Origin: Stramenopiles sp. TOSAG23-6 | Taxonomy: Eukaryota; Sar | Reading direction: 5' to 3' | Assembly: GCA_900128565.1 (NCBI GenBank) | Contig: LT636062.1 | Span: forward strand, 1-18,430 | Length of the DNA stretch: 18,430 nt | In this document: positions 16,453-18,430 of the stretch, in pieces | Layout: each line of letters starts with the position of its first letter | Position numbering within the stretch: the stretch's first letter is position 1 | Position numbers and translations under genes: made by a program | The notes under the pieces: model-generated | Told to the model about the DNA's origin: nothing | The model's database searches: none | Seen by the model: only the letters and a program-made list of their open reading frames with translations

Positions 16453-17497
16453 TCGTGTTAGGGTTAGGGTTGGATGAAAAAGTACATATCAGCAAGTCTT
16501 ACAGAACCAGTCGAAGTACTGTACGCAAAAATATGTGATTGACTAGGGTGGAACGTTGCCGCTGTAAGAACTTCAGAGAGAGATTCCATATCGGTTGGTT
16601 TCATATCGACACAAGTAAAGCAAGTATCTGAACGGTCCATATGCCATATATTGTGAAAAAATAAATTCGAAATTCAAAAAAAACAAAAAATGTTAAGTAC
16701 GAAATTTGGTACGAAAAAGAAAATAAATTTAAAATTCATGATGAAACACATACAAACATTTACTCGTAAGTCATCGGATGACAAGAAGCTTTCGCCATCG
16801 CTACATACTGAAAGAGAATTAATATGATATGCCTATAATTGAAAAAATATGTCAAAATGTAAAGTTCTTTAGTTACAGAATGTTTTTGAAAAAAATTCAA
16901 TACATTCAAAATTGAAAAAAGTACATGAGCGTTTGCAAATACTTTTTTCTCTGTCGTCGGGCAGTCACTGTGTGTTACACTATCCGCCACACTACTCCTA
17001 TCATCTTTATTCTCAGGATGTATTTTCCAAAGTTTTATAGTTTTATCATTAGTTGTTAGTAAGAATTGAGACCGATTCGGTCGAGGTAACCAAGTTAGGT
17101 GATTGATTCGTTCTTCAATTTCGAGGCTCCTTAAGTAGTCAAATTCTCTATTATGTGATTGAAACGCAGTATGTCTTCTATAGATCCTATTTAAATGTTT
17201 TGCTTCCCCAGTGTAGTTTTCAATCGATCCCTTTTCACCACTACAATTATACACGTAAACACCTCCAAGGGTGTCACCTGCAGCGACGAGTTCACCACAG
17301 TTGCTATATGCTAGTGCAGATATTTCATGAGTTACTGATTCTGTGTCTGTATCCATAGAATCGCCATTTGCTCCATTTGATTGTATTAAATCTGTATTCG
17401 TACAAGCAAGAACTTGACCTAGTTGCCACTGATGTGGAGAAGTTTTATTAGCTGGTAGGCTTACAGTACTATCGATATCCATAGCACTAGTTACCAT
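15224..17497 (-). CDS. PPP2R2: Protein phosphatase 2A regulatory subunit B (B55/PR55)
   Basis: Eight exons (17497-16925, 16832-16754, 16645-16486, 16320-16171, 15984-15860, 15738-15703, 15540-15415, 15318-15224) total 1344 nt, 447 aa, the same length as human B55-alpha. The WD-repeat protein selects substrates for PP2A, for example at mitotic exit. Both family signatures are present: EFDYLRSLEIEERIN, and NAH|AYHINSLS across intron 1. Also seen: FLLTTNDKTIKLWKI, SSDDLRVNVWHM, VLTAATFHPSQSH, MRDYMSLKLWD, FDKYKCSVSHDDKFFVTG and FHPRRYSVAV. The N terminus (1-45) is divergent. The loop before the last repeat is shorter than in animals, balanced by the longer N terminus. An in-frame TAG four codons upstream of the ATG (GACCATGG) fixes the start. 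Seven introns, all with introner traits. Confidence 0.95.
15319..15414 (-). repeat. Introner-family intron, B55 intron 7, phase 1, GT...AT
   Basis: In transcript sense GTACATTTTCATTATG, GTACGAAATTTGGTACC then TAATT, end TTTTCACAATACAT; 96 bp. The join ATA T|TC leads to FQQKALQCDFHPRRY, the last WD repeat. Confidence 0.8.
15541..15702 (-). repeat. Long diverged intron, B55 intron 6, phase 1, canonical GT...AG
   Basis: In transcript sense GTACATATGTTTGTTTTACATC, i.e. an introner 5' end (GTTTGTTTTACATCATAAATTTC-like) a few bases inside the donor; no clear palindrome; end ATTCTTTCACAG; 162 bp. The join ACA G|GA gives VTGNGNRVCLFD. The introner may have inserted into an older intron. Confidence 0.65.
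15739..15859 (-). repeat. Introner-derived intron, B55 intron 5, phase 1, GT...AT
   Basis: In transcript sense GTACGTAAATTTCGTAAC, then repeated TTTCGTAAC blocks between T/A runs, end TTACTTTTTAT; 121 bp. An AG lies 6 nt further on and would also keep the frame, but the AT end gives FDKYKCSVSHDDKFFVTG, which aligns residue for residue with human B55, while AG loses two residues. Confidence 0.65.
15985..16170 (-). repeat. Two introners joined head to tail in one intron, B55 intron 4, phase 2, GT...AT
   Basis: In transcript sense unit 1 (16170-16076, 95 bp) starts GTATGTTTAATTTTT and ends TTTCACAATACAT; unit 2 (16075-15985, 91 bp) starts GTATGTTTAGTTTTT and ends TTTCACAATACAT. Each has its own ACGAAA/AGAAAATTTTGTACC core and CTAAC. 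No exon base lies between them. The outer join TAT AT|G TCT gives MRDYMSLKLWD. Confidence 0.85.
16321..16485 (-). repeat. Low-complexity introner-derived intron, B55 intron 3, phase 2, canonical GT...AG
   Basis: In transcript sense GTACTTTTTCATCC start, then CCCTAACCCTAAC, long T and A runs, end TTCACAATACAG; 165 bp. AATACAT has become AATACAG, as in SGT1 intron 5. The join AT|G CGC gives LADMRTAALCD, matching human CDMRASALCD. Homopolymer length here is unreliable. Confidence 0.75.
16458..16469 (+). repeat. Interstitial telomere-like motif (TTAGGG)2
   Basis: TTAGGGTTAGGG sits inside B55 intron 3, near its 5' end. In transcript sense it supplies two CTAAC motifs, which could serve as branch sites in a copy that has lost the usual core. 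Two units is too few to claim telomere origin. Confidence 0.5.
16646..16753 (-). repeat. Introner-family intron, B55 intron 2, phase 1, GT...AT
   Basis: In transcript sense GTATGTGTTTCATCATG, GTACCAAATTTCGTAC then TTAAC, end TTCACAATATAT; 108 bp. The exon ends GTTT, with no shared AT. The join GTT T|GG gives VNVWHMDRSD, matching the WD motif INLWHLEITD. Confidence 0.8.
16833..16924 (-). repeat. Diverged introner-like intron, B55 intron 1, phase 0, canonical GT...AG
   Basis: In transcript sense GTACTTTTTTCAATTTTG, ATTCTGTAACTAAAG in place of the core, end TTTTCAATTATAG; 92 bp. The join NAH|AYHINSLS restores the second PR55 signature, so AG rather than the nearby GGCAT is used. Confidence 0.75.
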
Positions 17498-18247
17498 GGT
17501 CTCGTCAATCTATATTTTTCATATATGGTAATTGAATAAAAGTTAGATAGAAAACGTCACAAAACTGCAAGAAACAAAAAGAAACAGTACACGATAATAA
17601 CGATAATAGCATACAACTGTGTATCTTTCTCATATGAAAAAGGAAAAAAATGGTGGGAAACAGTCTGAGTGATAGGACAACTTACTGCAAGCATTAATTA
17701 GGTCTACAAATATTGCATACACTTTTTGGACTTAAAAAGTATGAGCTATTATAATATAGATTGATTTTTCAAGGTTTCCGTTCAGTAATCTTTTCTATGT
17801 GAATGAGAGAAATCGACTTTCTGGATTTTCCTTATCAGAAGATGAAGCTAAAATAAGTTTATTTTCTGGATCTCGATTGAAAATTGAAAAAAACATCAAA
17901 AAAAAAAATACAAAAATTTTCGAGAGATCTCAGATTCTCATTGATGTGATGTCTTCAAAAATTTCGACAGGTTTGTTTGCGCGCTCAGAATAAATTCCGA
18001 AATTGGAAAAACGATGACGAAAAAAAATATATGAAGATTTGAATGATGATTGAAGAAGTATGGTCCTCAGGACTATTATATATCATCAAGGATATCTTTT
18101 AGTTGCATTTTTCAAAATCAACGATGAGAACAAAAAAAGAGTTTCGTTTCATACAAAATTCAAACGGTTGTATTTGAAAAAATCCCAACCCTAAAAAAAA
18201 TATTTTTTCAAAATACCATAAAATAATTTATATTTCAAACTTAATCA
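17498..18247. other. Intergenic region between B55 start and BCKDHA stop
   Basis: Holds the B55 5' flank and BCKDHA 3' flank on the same strand. An open + strand frame (17760-17993, Ser/Lys-rich, containing RNRLSGFSLSEDEAKISLF) has no ATG at its head and no family resemblance; it is not called as a gene. No introner copy was seen. Confidence 0.4.
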
Positions 18248-18364
18248 TTAATGCTCTAATACGTAATGACTTGGATATTTCGCAATATGTTTAAGCATTT
18301 CTTTTTTTTGTTCCTTCAAGTGCTCAGGTAGGTCAGCATATACATCATTGAACATTTCGTTAAC
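18248..18364 (-). CDS. BCKDHA: Branched-chain 2-oxoacid dehydrogenase E1 alpha subunit, last exon only
   Basis: The last 38 residues plus TAA. The frame reads NEMFNDVYADLPEHLKEQKK, then MLKHIAKYPSHY and LEH. It matches the C terminus of BCKDHA (human LLFSDVYQEMPAQLRKQQ, then HLQTYGEHYPLDH). The enzyme decarboxylates the 2-oxoacids of Leu, Ile and Val using thiamine diphosphate in the mitochondrial matrix. The catalytic part lies beyond the right edge of the window. The upstream intron ends in ACACAT, so this gene also follows the non-AG rule, assuming the phase-0 join. Pyruvate dehydrogenase E1 alpha is less likely, as its C terminus lacks the DVY...LxEQ pattern. Confidence 0.8.
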   Translation of the reverse strand, partial: VNEMFNDVYADLPEHLKEQKKEMLKHIAKYPSHYVLEH

Positions 18365-18430
18365 ATGTGTTTTGTAAAAATATTTCAAAAAAAAAAACTA
18401 AAATTTGTTAGGTACAAAATTTCGTACGAA
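18365..18430 (-). repeat. Introner-family intron of BCKDHA, 3' part (cut by window edge)
   Basis: In transcript sense TTCGTACGAAATTTTGTACC, CTAAC, T-rich tract, GAAATATTTTTAC, end AAAACACAT before GTTAAC. The window thus begins and ends inside members of the same intron family. Confidence 0.75.

Noticed and set aside
16204-16461. An 85-codon + strand open frame ending in poly-Lys
   Set aside because: It is antisense to B55 exon 4 and then runs through poly-A of intron 3.
17760-17993. A + strand open frame that could be a terminal exon preceded by TTCAG
   Set aside because: No upstream exon can lie in the 260 bp to the divergent B55 gene, there is no ATG at its head, and the product is not recognised.
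1-18430. Regularly repeated about 100-bp elements as a CRISPR-like array
   Set aside because: Copies are far apart, strand-matched to genes, and lie exactly at exon joints of eukaryotic genes.

Overview
This is a gene-dense, AT-rich stretch of a nuclear eukaryotic genome, probably from a unicellular or otherwise microbial eukaryote. The evidence is spliceosomal introns in almost every gene, eukaryote-only families (SGT1, PP2A B55, full-length ABCA transporter, Sfi1-like and Cdc14-like proteins, BCKDHA, a UPF1 piece) and standard stop codons. I cannot place the lineage from this window.

Layout, left to right: the 3' part of a + strand Sfi1-like centrin-binding-repeat gene (61-1979); a complete ABCA-type full transporter on the - strand (8256-2120, 3 exons, 1977 aa); a repeat-rich island (about 8270-10000) with short tandem repeats, two LTR-like copies, a short ORF copying an internal segment of UPF1, and a frameshifted Cys-rich/transmembrane fragment; a complete SGT1 co-chaperone gene (10147-12026, + strand, 7 exons, 382 aa); a convergent Cdc14/ARM-like gene (13091-12098, 3 exons, 268 aa); an intronless, apparently secreted ankyrin-plus-chromodomain gene (13445-14980, +); a complete PP2A B55 regulatory subunit (17497-15224, - strand, 8 exons, 447 aa); and the last exon of BCKDHA (18364-18248, -). 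I rebuilt the spliced reading frames by hand; every exon length is phase-consistent except at one junction in the Sfi1-like gene. The genes are mostly housekeeping functions with no shared pathway.

The unusual system is the introns. Nearly all belong to one repeat family of about 87-109 bp (longer where compound). They start GTAYGTTTTCATC, carry a palindromic core GTACGAAATTTCGTAC followed by CTAAC (a likely branch site), then a T-rich tract, and end CACAATACAT. They always lie in the transcription sense of their host gene, on both strands, and none was seen between genes. This is what introners (intron-generating transposable elements) look like. Reading frame and protein-family conservation put the 3' splice point after ...ACAT rather than after AG, so most introns here read GT...AT. 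Four copies end in canonical AG, two of them by AATACAT having become AATACAG. Sixteen of 23 complete introns follow an exon ending in AT, as expected of an AT target duplication, and one intron is two whole copies joined head to tail.
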